Origin: Clostridiales bacterium
GTDB taxonomy: Bacteria; Bacillota; Clostridia; Oscillospirales; CAG-272
Length of the DNA: 64,000 nucleotides
Assembly (NCBI GenBank): GCA_022793655.1
Contig: JAAWDG010000017.1
Coordinates: 1 to 64,000 of the forward strand
Direction of reading: 5' to 3'
The notes under the pieces were generated by a model that was not told where the DNA came from, did no database searches, and worked only from the letters and a program-made list of their open reading frames with translations. Every line of letters starts with the position of its first letter. The first letter of the stretch is position 1. A program made the position numbers and the translations under genes. Positions 43,339 to 52,213 of the stretch are shown piece after piece.

Positions 43339-45627
43339 TCATTCAGCAACGACGATATTTTTCAGCGCCTCTGCCTGAAGCGTATAGAGTTTATGGTACA
43401 CACCATCTTCTTTTTCCATCAGTTCATCATGCGTGCCGCTTTCACAGATCTTTCCGTTTTCAATGACAAGCAGCCTGTCTGACCCGCGCAGTGTAGAAAG
43501 TCTGTGCGCAATGGTAATGGTGGTACGCCCCTTGGTCAATTCATCTAACGCATTTTGTATTTTCATTTCTGTTTCGGTGTCCATCGCTGAGGTGGCCTCA
43601 TCCAAAATCAGTATTTTGGGATTATGTAACAGCGCCCTGGCAATGGAAACGCGCTGCCGCTCACCGCCAGACAAATCACGATAGCCAAAACCAATTTTGG
43701 TATCATAACCATCGTCTAATTTCATAATAAAATCATGGGCACCCGCTATTTTAGACGCCATTAACACCTCATCATAGGTAGCGTCTGGCTTTGCGTATTT
43801 AATATTTTCAAAAATACTGCCGTAAAACAAATAAGTTTCCTGTGATACAATGGCAATATTTTCACGCAGTTCATGAAACGGAATTTGTTTCACATTCACG
43901 CCGTCAATCAATACAGCGCCCTCTTCTGCATCATACAGTCTAAGAATCAGATTGGCAATTGTGCTTTTACCAGCACCCGAATGTCCGACAATGCCGATCC
44001 GATGGCCAGCCGGCACCGTCAAGTTCACATGATCAATTACTGTTCTATTTTTCACATAGGAAAACGACACATTCTCAAATGCGACACTGCCTTTACATTC
44101 TCCTAAAGAAACCGGCTTTTCGGGTTCTGCCACATCCGGCAAAGCATCCATAATTTCAGAAAGACGCTGCATGGAATTCAAAAAGTCCGAGAACATAGAA
44201 ACCATATCGACAATATTGATCAGCGGATTGGTAATCATGCTAACATACGCAATAAACACAAGCAAGGTACCATACGTCATGCCCATCATATGATTGACAA
44301 CGAACCAACCGCCAAAGCCCCACACTAAATATAAGCTTAGCTGCATCAGCAAGCTGGCAAACGGCGTTGTCTTAAGCTGGAAAACACTAACGCGTCGATC
44401 AGCCTTGATACTTTGGTCACTGGCGCCTTCAAACCGGTCAACCTCGTTTCTCTCTTTAGAGAACGCCTTTACTACTCTGACGCCGGCAATCGAATCGGCC
44501 AAAATACCATTCATCCTTCTTCGTTTGGTCCAAGCCTTTGCATGAAGTTTGCGCGTTTTCGCAATCAGCTTAACAAATACAAATACAGCCGCTGGCGCGG
44601 TTGCCATAGAAATCACGGCTAACAAGGGATTCATAATCAAAATGATAACAAACACCGTAATGATCTGTACAAAGTTCACAATGAAATAAGGTAATCCATC
44701 GCAAAATAGCCAATAAATTGTCCCTGAATCATTATCAACTTGGCTCATTAAGCCGCCTGTCTGCCGACCTGAAAAAAAGCTGACCGACAACCGCTCAATG
44801 GCACTAAAAATCACCTTTTTAATGTCGCACATTAGCTTAGCCGACACTCGCGCCGTAATAAGGCCATTGATAATATCAACCAATACTTGCAACAGTCTTG
44901 TTGAAACAATCAGCATGATAACAAGCAAAAGCTGACCATAAAATTTTCCGCCTACTGTGAGCACCTGATCAAAATAAAATCCCGAAGAAATATACGGCGT
45001 TACAATGGCTATAATATTTGAAAAAACCAATGTTAAAAGTACTAACAGCACACCTGTTTTATATTTCTTCAGGAAAAACCACATTTTTTTGATTAAGATC
45101 GATTTATCCATACAATGCGGACAAATTTTTCGGTCTGTATCGGCATAACGCCGTCCGCAGCGCGGACAATATTTTTCGTCCTTTTCATCCTCTTCAGGAA
45201 GCGCCTTGCCCTCTTTGACCGATTCAAAACAGCGGCATAAAATAACAAGAGAATCTTTAGCGGTAAAAGAACCATAGGTTATTAAAGTATAGGTTTGATC
45301 TTTTACACCCACCAGCCGGATGGATGAAATCAATTCCTCCACACGAAGCGAATCAAATTCGTCAAGCGGAAAAAATTGATATGCGATTTCCTGAAACGCG
45401 CAAACTGGCGCACCGTGCTTATTGTTCTTGATCGGTTCTTCGGCAACAACTGCATTGCTCCCGCTCAGTACAGCAAGACCATGCTCGGTCAAAAGAATGC
45501 CATTATCTGTGCGGACGCGCTCAGCGTTCATATCGCTCAGCGCAAAAGCAATCATATCGTTTTGCAAATACCCTTTTTTCTCAAAAACCGCAAGCATACC
45601 AGGCGAAATGCGGTCTATTTCTCTCAC
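43339..45627 (-). CDS. Half-ABC exporter with N-terminal domain and zinc ribbon (1)
   Basis: A 762-residue exporter half with the same plan as its partner. An N-terminal soluble domain (about 1-130) is followed by a zinc ribbon CPRCGRRYADTDRKICPHC at about 153-171 and six membrane helices (about 185-480). Walker A GHSGAGKST is near 552, signature DLSGGERQR near 653 and ILDEATSAMD near 676. The start is taken as the GTG at 45627, which has an AGAGGTGAG element; an upstream ATG at 45669 lies too close to the -10 box. First gene of the operon. Confidence 0.84.
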   Translation of the reverse strand: MREIDRISPGMLAVFEKKGYLQNDMIAFALSDMNAERVRTDNGILLTEHGLAVLSGSNAVVAEEPIKNNKHGAPVCAFQEIAYQFFPLDEFDSLRVEELISSIRLVGVKDQTYTLITYGSFTAKDSLVILCRCFESVKEGKALPEEDEKDEKYCPRCGRRYADTDRKICPHCMDKSILIKKMWFFLKKYKTGVLLVLLTLVFSNIIAIVTPYISSGFYFDQVLTVGGKFYGQLLLVIMLIVSTRLLQVLVDIINGLITARVSAKLMCDIKKVIFSAIERLSVSFFSGRQTGGLMSQVDNDSGTIYWLFCDGLPYFIVNFVQIITVFVIILIMNPLLAVISMATAPAAVFVFVKLIAKTRKLHAKAWTKRRRMNGILADSIAGVRVVKAFSKERNEVDRFEGASDQSIKADRRVSVFQLKTTPFASLLMQLSLYLVWGFGGWFVVNHMMGMTYGTLLVFIAYVSMITNPLINIVDMVSMFSDFLNSMQRLSEIMDALPDVAEPEKPVSLGECKGSVAFENVSFSYVKNRTVIDHVNLTVPAGHRIGIVGHSGAGKSTIANLILRLYDAEEGAVLIDGVNVKQIPFHELRENIAIVSQETYLFYGSIFENIKYAKPDATYDEVLMASKIAGAHDFIMKLDDGYDTKIGFGYRDLSGGERQRVSIARALLHNPKILILDEATSAMDTETEMKIQNALDELTKGRTTITIAHRLSTLRGSDRLLVIENGKICESGTHDELMEKEDGVYHKLYTLQAEALKNIVVAE

Positions 45628-45659
45628 GTTTCTCACCTCTTTCTCTTTAATGTTTCGAT

Positions 45660-45688
45660 AGTATAGCACACTAATATATAAATAGCAA
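45660..45688 (-). promoter_or_regulatory. Promoter of the ABC-DUF1854-ABC operon
   Basis: TTGCTA (45683-45688), 17-base spacer, TATACT (45660-45665). Confidence 0.7.
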
Positions 45689-45722
45689 TAGAAATTTCCA
45701 TTTTAGTCAAAATAATTTTTTG

Positions 45723-45751
45723 TTTACATTAAATAGATTATATGATATAAT
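45723..45751 (+). promoter_or_regulatory. Promoter of the nucleotidyltransferase operon
   Basis: TTTACA (45723-45728), 17-base spacer, TATAAT (45746-45751), diverging from the ABC promoter. Confidence 0.75.
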
Positions 45752-45886
45752 TTTGAAGGAATTTTCTTTTTCATTTTTTACAAAACCACATCAATTCCAC
45801 ATATAAATTTAGCTAACTTGTTAAACCAATGAATACCGCTGCAGTGCACCGCACAAACGTTCTCTGCGGCAGGAATGGAGATTATG

Positions 45887-46618
45887 ATGAAAGCAATTAT
45901 TATGGCGGGTGGAAAAGGCACACGTATTTCCGATCCCTCCTATCCGATGCCGAAAGTGTTAAGAGAAGCAGCTGGCAAACCGCTGCTTGCCTATGTATTA
46001 CAAACGATTGATGACTTTAAGAAAGACGACATCACCATCATTGTCGGCTTTATGAAAGAACAAGTGATGCAGGCCTTTCCAGATTATCGATTTGCCATTC
46101 AGGAACAACAGCTTGGCACGGGGCACGCTGTCATGTGCGCCATTGAGGCTGATCATCTTGAAAATTACGAGGGCAATGTCATTATCCTTAGTGGTGACGT
46201 CCCGATGATTTCCAAAAAAACAATTTGTGCAATGTCTGCTTTACACTTGGAACAAAACAATGACTGTACCATGTTAACCTGTGTGAATGAAGAAGACGAC
46301 GCCCTCGGCCGTATCATTCGTCAGAACGGCAAAGTCGCCGGCATTGTCGAAGCAAAGGACTGCACCCCTGAACAGCGCAAAATTACTGAAAAAAATGCTG
46401 GCCTTTATATTTTCAACTGTCAAAGTTTATGTCGTTCTATCAAAAACATCAAGCAAAGCAACAAGCAGGGTGAATATTATCTAACCGATGTACCTAAACT
46501 ACTCATTGACGAAGGCAAACGAGTAGAAGCTTACATAACCGAAGATAAAAAAGAGTTAATGGGCGTCAATACGCCCGAGGACTTAGCACAAGTCGAAAAG
46601 ATCTTAAAAGGAATATAA
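45887..46618 (+). CDS. NTP transferase, GlmU-type uridylyltransferase half
   Basis: A 243-residue nucleotidyltransferase matching the N-terminal half of GlmU: MAGGKGTRISDPSYPMPKVLREAAGKPLL at residues 5-33. EQQLGTGHAVMCA near residue 74, LSGDVPMIS near 98 and NAGLYIF near 160 bind UTP and sugar phosphate. The left-handed beta-helix acetyltransferase half of GlmU is missing, and no frameshifted remainder follows. It could make a UDP-sugar alone or act with a separate enzyme. The ATG at 45887 has GGAG six bases ahead. Confidence 0.85.
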   Translation: MKAIIMAGGKGTRISDPSYPMPKVLREAAGKPLLAYVLQTIDDFKKDDITIIVGFMKEQVMQAFPDYRFAIQEQQLGTGHAVMCAIEADHLENYEGNVIILSGDVPMISKKTICAMSALHLEQNNDCTMLTCVNEEDDALGRIIRQNGKVAGIVEAKDCTPEQRKITEKNAGLYIFNCQSLCRSIKNIKQSNKQGEYYLTDVPKLLIDEGKRVEAYITEDKKELMGVNTPEDLAQVEKILKGI

Positions 46619-46628
46619 AGAAATAGAA

Positions 46629-47174
46629 ATGGATAATGAAAAAAAGGACAGCGCCACGAAACCAATGACGCTGTTTGGCGCCCAGCTGCGCGGCTATAAA
46701 AAAGAAGATGTAAACCGTTATATATGGCAAACAAGCCAGCAACATCTAAAAGAAACAGAGGAATTGGAGCAGCAAATACGTATTCTAACTGAAATGCTAA
46801 GTGCGAGCGAACAAGAACAGCAGCGAGTAAACGCTATGCTGACCGAAAGCGACCAAATTATTACGAAGCAGCGTGCCAATATTGAAGAGCAAAGTAAAAA
46901 GCTGCAAGAACAAGAAGCGGCTTTGCTTCAAATGCAGCAGGATGTAGAAGCCTTTGAAGCACAAATCAATGAACTATCCAAAGCAACAGAAAAGCCAAAA
47001 GACAATATACAAAGTCGTCAAATTGCTTCCTCTTACACCACTAAGGCAAGCAAAGAAATGCATAAAGAAAAAGATTTTACCGAAAACAGCAAGCGAGGAA
47101 ATGAAGATTTTTCAGAATTAACCCAAGCGCTGCAAAGCGCAAAAGAAAAAATCTTCCAATTTTTAAAAAAATGA
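46629..47174 (+). CDS. DivIVA-like coiled-coil protein
   Basis: A 181-residue protein with a short N-terminal membrane-targeting-like segment GYKKEDVNRYIW (residues 22-33), similar to the DivIVA GYxxxdVdxfl motif. A long charged coiled coil (about 35-125) and a polar tail follow. Such proteins mark cell poles or division sites. It ends in an ATGA overlap with the fumarase-beta gene. Assignment as DivIVA-like rests on the motif and coiled coil only. Confidence 0.7.
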   Translation: MDNEKKDSATKPMTLFGAQLRGYKKEDVNRYIWQTSQQHLKETEELEQQIRILTEMLSASEQEQQRVNAMLTESDQIITKQRANIEEQSKKLQEQEAALLQMQQDVEAFEAQINELSKATEKPKDNIQSRQIASSYTTKASKEMHKEKDFTENSKRGNEDFSELTQALQSAKEKIFQFLKK

Positions 47175-47698
47175 AACAAATCAATACGCATCATATTAAA
47201 GAAATAGCACCTGAGTTACGCGCAGGAGAAAGCGTACTGGTAAGCGGCACCGTTTACACGGCTAGAGACGCGGCGCATGGGCGCTTATCACAAATGATTT
47301 TACAAAAACAGGATCTGCCCTTTCCGCTGCAAGGGAGCGTTATCTATTATGCAGGGCCAACCCCTGAAAAGCCTGGTACTGTCATTGGCTCCTGCGGCCC
47401 AACGACTTCTTCTCGCATGGATCCTTATACGCCTGCCCTGTTGGATTTAGGTCTGGGCGCCACGATTGGCAAAGGACCGCGCAGCCAAGAAGTAGTCGAA
47501 GCCATTGTGCGCAATCAATCGGTGTATTTTTGTGCTATTGGCGGCGCGGGTGCATTAGCCGCTAAATGTATTACCTCGCTCGAGGTAATTGCTTTTCCCG
47601 ATTTAGGATGTGAATCAATCAAAAAATTGACATTTAAAGATTTTCCGCTCATTGTCGCTTTAGATGCACAAGGCAACAGTATATTTGTAAAAAATTGA
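47171..47698 (+). CDS. Fumarase/tartrate dehydratase beta subunit (class I)
   Basis: A 175-residue protein equal to the C-terminal (beta) domain of class I iron-sulfur fumarase. Signs are LRAGESVLVSGTVYTARDAAHGRL near residue 15, YYAGPTPEKPGTVIGSCGPTTSSRMD near 59 and AIGGAGALAAKCI near 120. The alpha subunit, which carries the cluster cysteines, is not adjacent and not in the window. The beta subunit is normally next to alpha, so this is either an orphan or works with a partner encoded elsewhere. Confidence 0.88.
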   Translation: MKQINTHHIKEIAPELRAGESVLVSGTVYTARDAAHGRLSQMILQKQDLPFPLQGSVIYYAGPTPEKPGTVIGSCGPTTSSRMDPYTPALLDLGLGATIGKGPRSQEVVEAIVRNQSVYFCAIGGAGALAAKCITSLEVIAFPDLGCESIKKLTFKDFPLIVALDAQGNSIFVKN

Positions 47699-47769
47699 CA
47701 ATATCGCTTCATTATAATTTTATCAAAAAACGCAAATAATAAAAACACCATGATGGAGGTGATTTTATT

Positions 47770-47952
47770 ATGGGAAAATCTAATTGCGGAAATTGCGGAT
47801 GCAATAAATGCATCGAGTGCGATGTTACTGTATGCGCAAACCATTCAAAAACCGAAAATTACTGCTCACTGGACAGAATTAAAGTTGGAACGCACGAATC
47901 TAATCCGACAGAAGTAAAATGTACAGACTGCCAATCTTTCAAGCTTGGCTAA
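47770..47952 (+). CDS. DUF1540 cysteine-rich small protein
   Basis: A 60-residue protein with eight cysteines (NCGNCGCNKCIECDVTVC and YCSLDRI...CTDCQSF), a pattern of the DUF1540 family in spore-forming Clostridia. Probably metal-binding; role unknown. Strong GGAGG at 47755-47759 precedes the ATG. A bidirectional terminator follows immediately. Confidence 0.85.
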   Translation: MGKSNCGNCGCNKCIECDVTVCANHSKTENYCSLDRIKVGTHESNPTEVKCTDCQSFKLG

Positions 47953-47960
47953 ACAAAATA

Positions 47961-47990
47961 AAAAACGCCTATATAGGCGTTTTTTATTTT
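47961..47990. terminator. Bidirectional terminator
   Basis: A perfect palindrome AAAAACGCCTAT/ATAGGCGTTTTT with T runs on both sides. It separates the DUF1540 gene from the convergent dehydrogenase gene. Confidence 0.9.
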
Positions 47991-48002
47991 TATATCAATC
48001 TT

Positions 48003-49025
48003 TTACAGTTCAATAATCTTGCTGAAGTTGTCAGCTGATTCCTCTTCTGCGCAAACCAAACGGATGGTATCAAGCGAATCTTCCGGCGGGTTAATGGTAT
48101 TAACCATATCCGGATTCTCAATGAGTGTAGCAAAATATTTAACTTCTTTATAATAGCCATTTTCTTGGTCACACTCAATTTTAACCGGTTTTTCACCTTC
48201 ACCGGCAACATACAAACCATCATCGCGGAACTGCATAGTACCCTTCTCAAAGTTCACACGATAATTCATATGGAATACGTCATCCTGCATGGTCCAGTCA
48301 TCCTGCGCATTGACAACCTTTTTGTCATCATACAGATAGTTGGTGGAAACCGAGTCGTGGCCCGAACCCTCTAAGATAATTTTACCAACTGAGGTAACCG
48401 CTTTCGGCATACCAAACAGATAGTTAACCATATCAACATCGTGTACGTGCTGGTCATGCATAGCACCGCCGCCGCACTCTCTTCTGAACAGCCAGCGCTC
48501 AAAGCACCAAACCGGTAAAGAACCGCCGCGGAAGAAATAAGCGCCTGTGCATTCGCCGTATTTTTTCGAGTCAACAACTTCTTTCAGAACCTCATACTCG
48601 CCCCAGAAACGAAGCACCTGACCAATCATCAAACGCTTGCCAACCTCTTTTGCTTTCGCTAACATAACTTCACAATCAGCTGGATTCAAGCTCATCGGCT
48701 TCTCGCACAGAACATGCAAGCCTTTATCCAAACATTTCAGCGTTGCTTCTTTATGAAGATAAGTAGGCAGCGCGATAATCACCATATCAAGATCTTCTTT
48801 TTCAATCATCTCTTCATAATTTGTATAGCAAGCAAATTTAGAGAAATCGATTGCGTCGCCGCCAATATCAATATTGAACTCACGCTCGCCATTCTCAAAT
48901 CTGGCAGGATCAATATCACAAGCTGCAACTAACTTAATGATTTCGCCTTCTGCTGTAAAGCGGACAAGATTTGCCAAATGGCCTCTTCCCATACCGCCGA
49001 TTCCAATCAAACCAACTTTAACCAT
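48003..49025 (-). CDS. Gfo/Idh/MocA family NAD(P)-dependent dehydrogenase
   Basis: A 340-residue oxidoreductase, probably acting on an inositol or sugar. The Rossmann motif GIGGMGRGHLANL is at residues 7-19, CEKPMSLNPADCEVMLAKAKEVG near 96-118 contains the catalytic lysine, and GGGAMHDQHVHDVDMVNYLFG near 186 supplies catalytic His/Asp. It follows a TIM-barrel isomerase gene, a pairing seen in inositol and rare-sugar catabolism. The exact substrate cannot be told. Confidence 0.9.
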   Translation of the reverse strand: MVKVGLIGIGGMGRGHLANLVRFTAEGEIIKLVAACDIDPARFENGEREFNIDIGGDAIDFSKFACYTNYEEMIEKEDLDMVIIALPTYLHKEATLKCLDKGLHVLCEKPMSLNPADCEVMLAKAKEVGKRLMIGQVLRFWGEYEVLKEVVDSKKYGECTGAYFFRGGSLPVWCFERWLFRRECGGGAMHDQHVHDVDMVNYLFGMPKAVTSVGKIILEGSGHDSVSTNYLYDDKKVVNAQDDWTMQDDVFHMNYRVNFEKGTMQFRDDGLYVAGEGEKPVKIECDQENGYYKEVKYFATLIENPDMVNTINPPEDSLDTIRLVCAEEESADNFSKIIEL

Positions 49026-49094
49026 TTTTATATATCTCCTTTTATTCTATGATTGAACGCATGCAGTTAGACCTCACACGCGCTTCCTATGCGT

Positions 49095-49901
49095 TTATAA
49101 TGCCAAAATCTCATCGAGCGTACGGCTCATGTTATCAAGAGACGTCTGCGGACAAAGCTTATGATAAGCAACTTCACAGGTGATGTAATCATCATAGCCA
49201 ACTTCGCGCAGTGCTTTCATTACCCGATCCCAACGGATATCGCCCTCGCAAAGATCCACGAACGTAGCCAGCGCCCCGCCGCCATCACAAGCGCGGAAAT
49301 CTTTAATATGCACTTTCTTAATTCTCTTACCGAGAATTTCAATCCAATATTCAGGGAATGCATTAATCGCTACATTACCTGCGTCAAAATAAGAGCCAAC
49401 ATACGGACAATCGACTGCATCGATAAAGTCTCTCATTTCAAAAGCAGTAATCAAAAACTTGTTCCACACGTTTTCAATGCCTACATTGACTTTCATTTCC
49501 TCTAAAAATGGTTTTAATTCAATGAGTGCATTTAATGCATTATTATATGCCTCAACATAGGTTACATTTTCATTTACCGTACCAGGCACAACTAACACAC
49601 TGTCAGCGCCAAGCTCTTTTGCCTGTGTAACCAATTCTTTGGTAATTTCCTGCGCGCGCTTACGGTCAGCCGGGTCATTACTGGTCAAATGATACTGCCA
49701 GTGAAGGTCAGACACCAAGCTAAGTACAGGAATGCCAAATTCTTTGGAAAGCGCTTTAATTTCTGCCAACTCATCCGATGTAAAAGGATCTGTAATATTA
49801 AATTCAATTCCTTCAAAACCGGCCTTTTTTGTCATTTCAAACTCTTCTCTGTGCGAAATGCCTTTCGGCAGAGCAAAGCCTTGATTTAAGCCTTTTTTCA
49901 T
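49095..49901 (-). CDS. Sugar phosphate isomerase/epimerase (IolE/IolI-like TIM barrel)
   Basis: A 268-residue xylose-isomerase-like TIM-barrel protein. Metal-ligand regions are GIENVWNKF near residue 141 and CPYVGSYFDAGNVAI near 169-183. Others are VHIKDFRACDGGGALATFVDLCEGDIRWDRVMKAL near 202 and CEVAYHK near 243. Probably acts on a sugar or inositol intermediate, with the dehydrogenase next to it. Confidence 0.85.
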   Translation of the reverse strand: MKKGLNQGFALPKGISHREEFEMTKKAGFEGIEFNITDPFTSDELAEIKALSKEFGIPVLSLVSDLHWQYHLTSNDPADRKRAQEITKELVTQAKELGADSVLVVPGTVNENVTYVEAYNNALNALIELKPFLEEMKVNVGIENVWNKFLITAFEMRDFIDAVDCPYVGSYFDAGNVAINAFPEYWIEILGKRIKKVHIKDFRACDGGGALATFVDLCEGDIRWDRVMKALREVGYDDYITCEVAYHKLCPQTSLDNMSRTLDEILAL

Positions 49902-49968
49902 AAAATTTACCTCTCTATCCTTAATTCGTTAAGAAACACTATCATACTATCACACGCCACTTTAATTG

Positions 49969-51090
49969 TCAACTCTTTATCGTACCGTCAGCCACTCTTT
50001 TTTCCATAAAAGAGTTGATTCTTTCGACCGGATTCAAAAGGTCTGAAATCGTGTGATCTTTATTAAGCGTGTCCACAATCAGCGAGATATATTTACACAT
50101 ATTCACCTCTTGATGCCACTCTCTCTCTGCCAACTCAGGCATGCGATAAATCAAATTAGTTGTATAGATGCGGTCAAAACATCCGGTAGCATAAGCCTCG
50201 TCAAACACAGACAATCCCGAAACAAAAAGTCCAAAAGTTGCAAAAATGAAGATACGTTTTGCACCCCGTTCTTTTAATTTTTTGCCCACTTCAATCACCG
50301 AATCGCCCGATGAAATCATATCATCTACAATAATAATATCTTTTCCTTTGACGCTGCGCCCTAAATACTCATGCGCTTCAATCGGATTGCGGCCGTCTAC
50401 AATCACCGAATAATTTCTTCTTTTATAGAACATGCCCAAGTCTAATTTCAATACCGATGAATAATACATGCAGCGATGCATACCGCCTTCATCCGGCGAA
50501 ACAATCATGATATCATCTTTATTGAAAGAAATATCCTTTTCGTTTTTGACAAGCGCCTTAATCATCTGATAAGTCGCCTGCACATTGTCAAAACCGCCAA
50601 GCGGAATCGCATTTTGTACTCTGGCGTCATGCGCATCAAAAGTCAAAATATTAGAAACGCCCAAATTGTGAAGTTCCTGCAGCATCAGTGCGCAGTCAAG
50701 CGATTCACGAGAAGCCCGTTTGTGCTGCCGTCCTTCATAAAGCATCGGCATAATCACCGAAACCCGTCTTGCCTTACCTGCAATGGCGCCGATAATTCTC
50801 TTAAGATCGGCAAAATGATCATCCGGACTCATGGGAACTTCTTTACCATACATAGTATAAGTGACCCCATGATTGAAAGCATCGCAAATAATATAAACAT
50901 CATGACCGCGCAGGGTTTCATGCAAAAGGCCCTTGCCCTCGCCGGTTCCAAACCGGGGACACTCGGCCTTGACTAAAAAGCTCTTGTCCGTCTTTCTCCA
51001 TCTCTTTAAATACTTGTCCACTGCGGAGCAAAAATCCTCGCACCCCCGCATACCAATTACGCTAAGCGGTCCAAACAATTCCTCGCTCAT
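49969..51090 (-). CDS. prs: Ribose-phosphate pyrophosphokinase, clostridial long form
   Basis: A 373-residue PRPP synthetase, longer than the usual 310-320 residues. The PRPP loop DIIIVDDMISSGDSVIEV is near residues 250-267, VSVIMPMLYEGRQHKRASRES near 110-130 is the flexible ATP/ribose-5-phosphate loop, and FDAHDARVQNAIP near 153 holds metal-site residues. ATG 51090 with GGAGG five bases ahead is the start; an upstream ATG is possible at 51102. Long leaders with tandem hairpins precede it. It could also regulate, as in inactive PRPP synthetase paralogues, but the active loops look intact. Confidence 0.88.
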   Translation of the reverse strand: MSEELFGPLSVIGMRGCEDFCSAVDKYLKRWRKTDKSFLVKAECPRFGTGEGKGLLHETLRGHDVYIICDAFNHGVTYTMYGKEVPMSPDDHFADLKRIIGAIAGKARRVSVIMPMLYEGRQHKRASRESLDCALMLQELHNLGVSNILTFDAHDARVQNAIPLGGFDNVQATYQMIKALVKNEKDISFNKDDIMIVSPDEGGMHRCMYYSSVLKLDLGMFYKRRNYSVIVDGRNPIEAHEYLGRSVKGKDIIIVDDMISSGDSVIEVGKKLKERGAKRIFIFATFGLFVSGLSVFDEAYATGCFDRIYTTNLIYRMPELAEREWHQEVNMCKYISLIVDTLNKDHTISDLLNPVERINSFMEKRVADGTIKS

Positions 51091-51184
51091 GCCAACCTCC
51101 ATATGTACAAAATCTTTTATATTAAATATTTTATAATATTTACTGTGTTTTTGTATATTTATCCTGTAAAAATTCGCCAACTGT

Positions 51185-51455
51185 GAAATACGACGTTTCA
51201 GCACAGCCAAAAGTCAGACAGTTCCAGCATAGCCAAAACAGCGCCCATTTGGGTGACAAGACAAACTTTAAGGAACAAATCTTTGATTTGATTCCGATAA
51301 ACACGAGCGTAAGCCCATATTTATATAGCATAAAGTTTTAGTAAACCGGAAAAATTGACGTTTCCTGCTAAGCCGGAATGTCACCCTAATGGGTGACAAG
51401 ACAATCTTGCTAATAAACACGAGCGCAAGCCCGTGTTTATTATAGCATAAAGACC
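51185..51455 (-). promoter_or_regulatory. Long hairpin-rich leader of prs with a tandem duplication
   Basis: Minus-strand -10 TATAAT (51439-51444) overlaps a dyad with 11-bp arms TAATAAACACG/CGTGTTTATTA (51411-51442). Downstream come TGTCACCC/GGGTGACA (51379-51398) and a second, decayed copy of the whole unit (51251-51336). Each copy holds a GTCTTG-TCACCC segment. Pairs of stems ahead of prs suggest control of mRNA stability or early transcription. Confidence 0.6.
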
Positions 51456-51583
51456 CTTTTTTTAAAAGGTTTTTCGGCAAAAAACAACTTGTTTTCTTTA
51501 TTTTTTACTTCTTCTATGCTATAATGAATGATAAATGCGGCAAACCGCATCAATCAAGAATCATTGCTTATGAAAGGATATGC

Positions 51584-52135
51584 ATGACTATGAAAAAAGA
51601 CAACATTCTCTTTTTCACGATCAAATTTTGCATTTTACATATTGTCAACCTGCTTGCATTCGCTGCAGCAATCTTAGCGGATACCCTGTTAGGCTTTATC
51701 ATTCCGGTTCCTTTTGTCGAAACGGCACTCGTATGCGCTATCGCCTTTGTTGTTTTTATTGGCTACACGTTTGCTTCTACCGCTAAAATGAAAAAGAGTC
51801 CATTGCCGCCTTCTTTTTTTGTGTTAAAAGAATCAGCCGCCTATATGATTTTTATGATCGTGCCAACGGTATGTTCACTCGTTTTTGGTATTGATACCAT
51901 CACAAGCCAACCCGTTCTGCGCTTTTATCTGCCGAATCTTTTAGGCGCTCATTTACTGCAATCTCCGATTTTTGGCTTTATCCTGCAAACGGTTATTTTT
52001 TGTCTTGTTGTTACATTGGCTCACAACAAAAACCGAAAATACTGGCAAGCAAAAGAAGCCGAAGAAGAACGCCATCGCCAAGAAGATGAAGCATATGCCG
52101 AACAGCTGAAGGCTGAACAAGCGGCCGAGGAATGA
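51584..52135 (+). CDS. Small multi-pass membrane protein, unknown
   Basis: A 183-residue membrane protein with about four hydrophobic helices (from KDNILFFTIKFCILHIVNLLAFAAAIL) and a cytoplasmic acidic tail AKEAEEERHRQEDEAYAEQLKAEQAAEE. ATG 51584 follows GAAAGGA with five-base spacing; a later ATG at 51590 is also possible. I do not recognise a family. Its terminator is shared with cysK. Confidence 0.65.
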   Translation: MTMKKDNILFFTIKFCILHIVNLLAFAAAILADTLLGFIIPVPFVETALVCAIAFVVFIGYTFASTAKMKKSPLPPSFFVLKESAAYMIFMIVPTVCSLVFGIDTITSQPVLRFYLPNLLGAHLLQSPIFGFILQTVIFCLVVTLAHNKNRKYWQAKEAEEERHRQEDEAYAEQLKAEQAAEE

Positions 52136-52166
52136 ACAATCATATAAGATACAACGAAACTCACGC

Positions 52167-52212
52167 AAAAGAGCGAACAGATTTATAAAATCCGTTCGCT
52201 CTTTTCTTTTTT
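52167..52212. terminator. Bidirectional terminator
   Basis: AAAAGAGCGAAC.../...GTTCGCTCTTTT stem with one bulge, T run on the right, A run on the left. It serves the membrane protein gene and cysK. Confidence 0.88.
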
Positions 52213-52213
52213 C

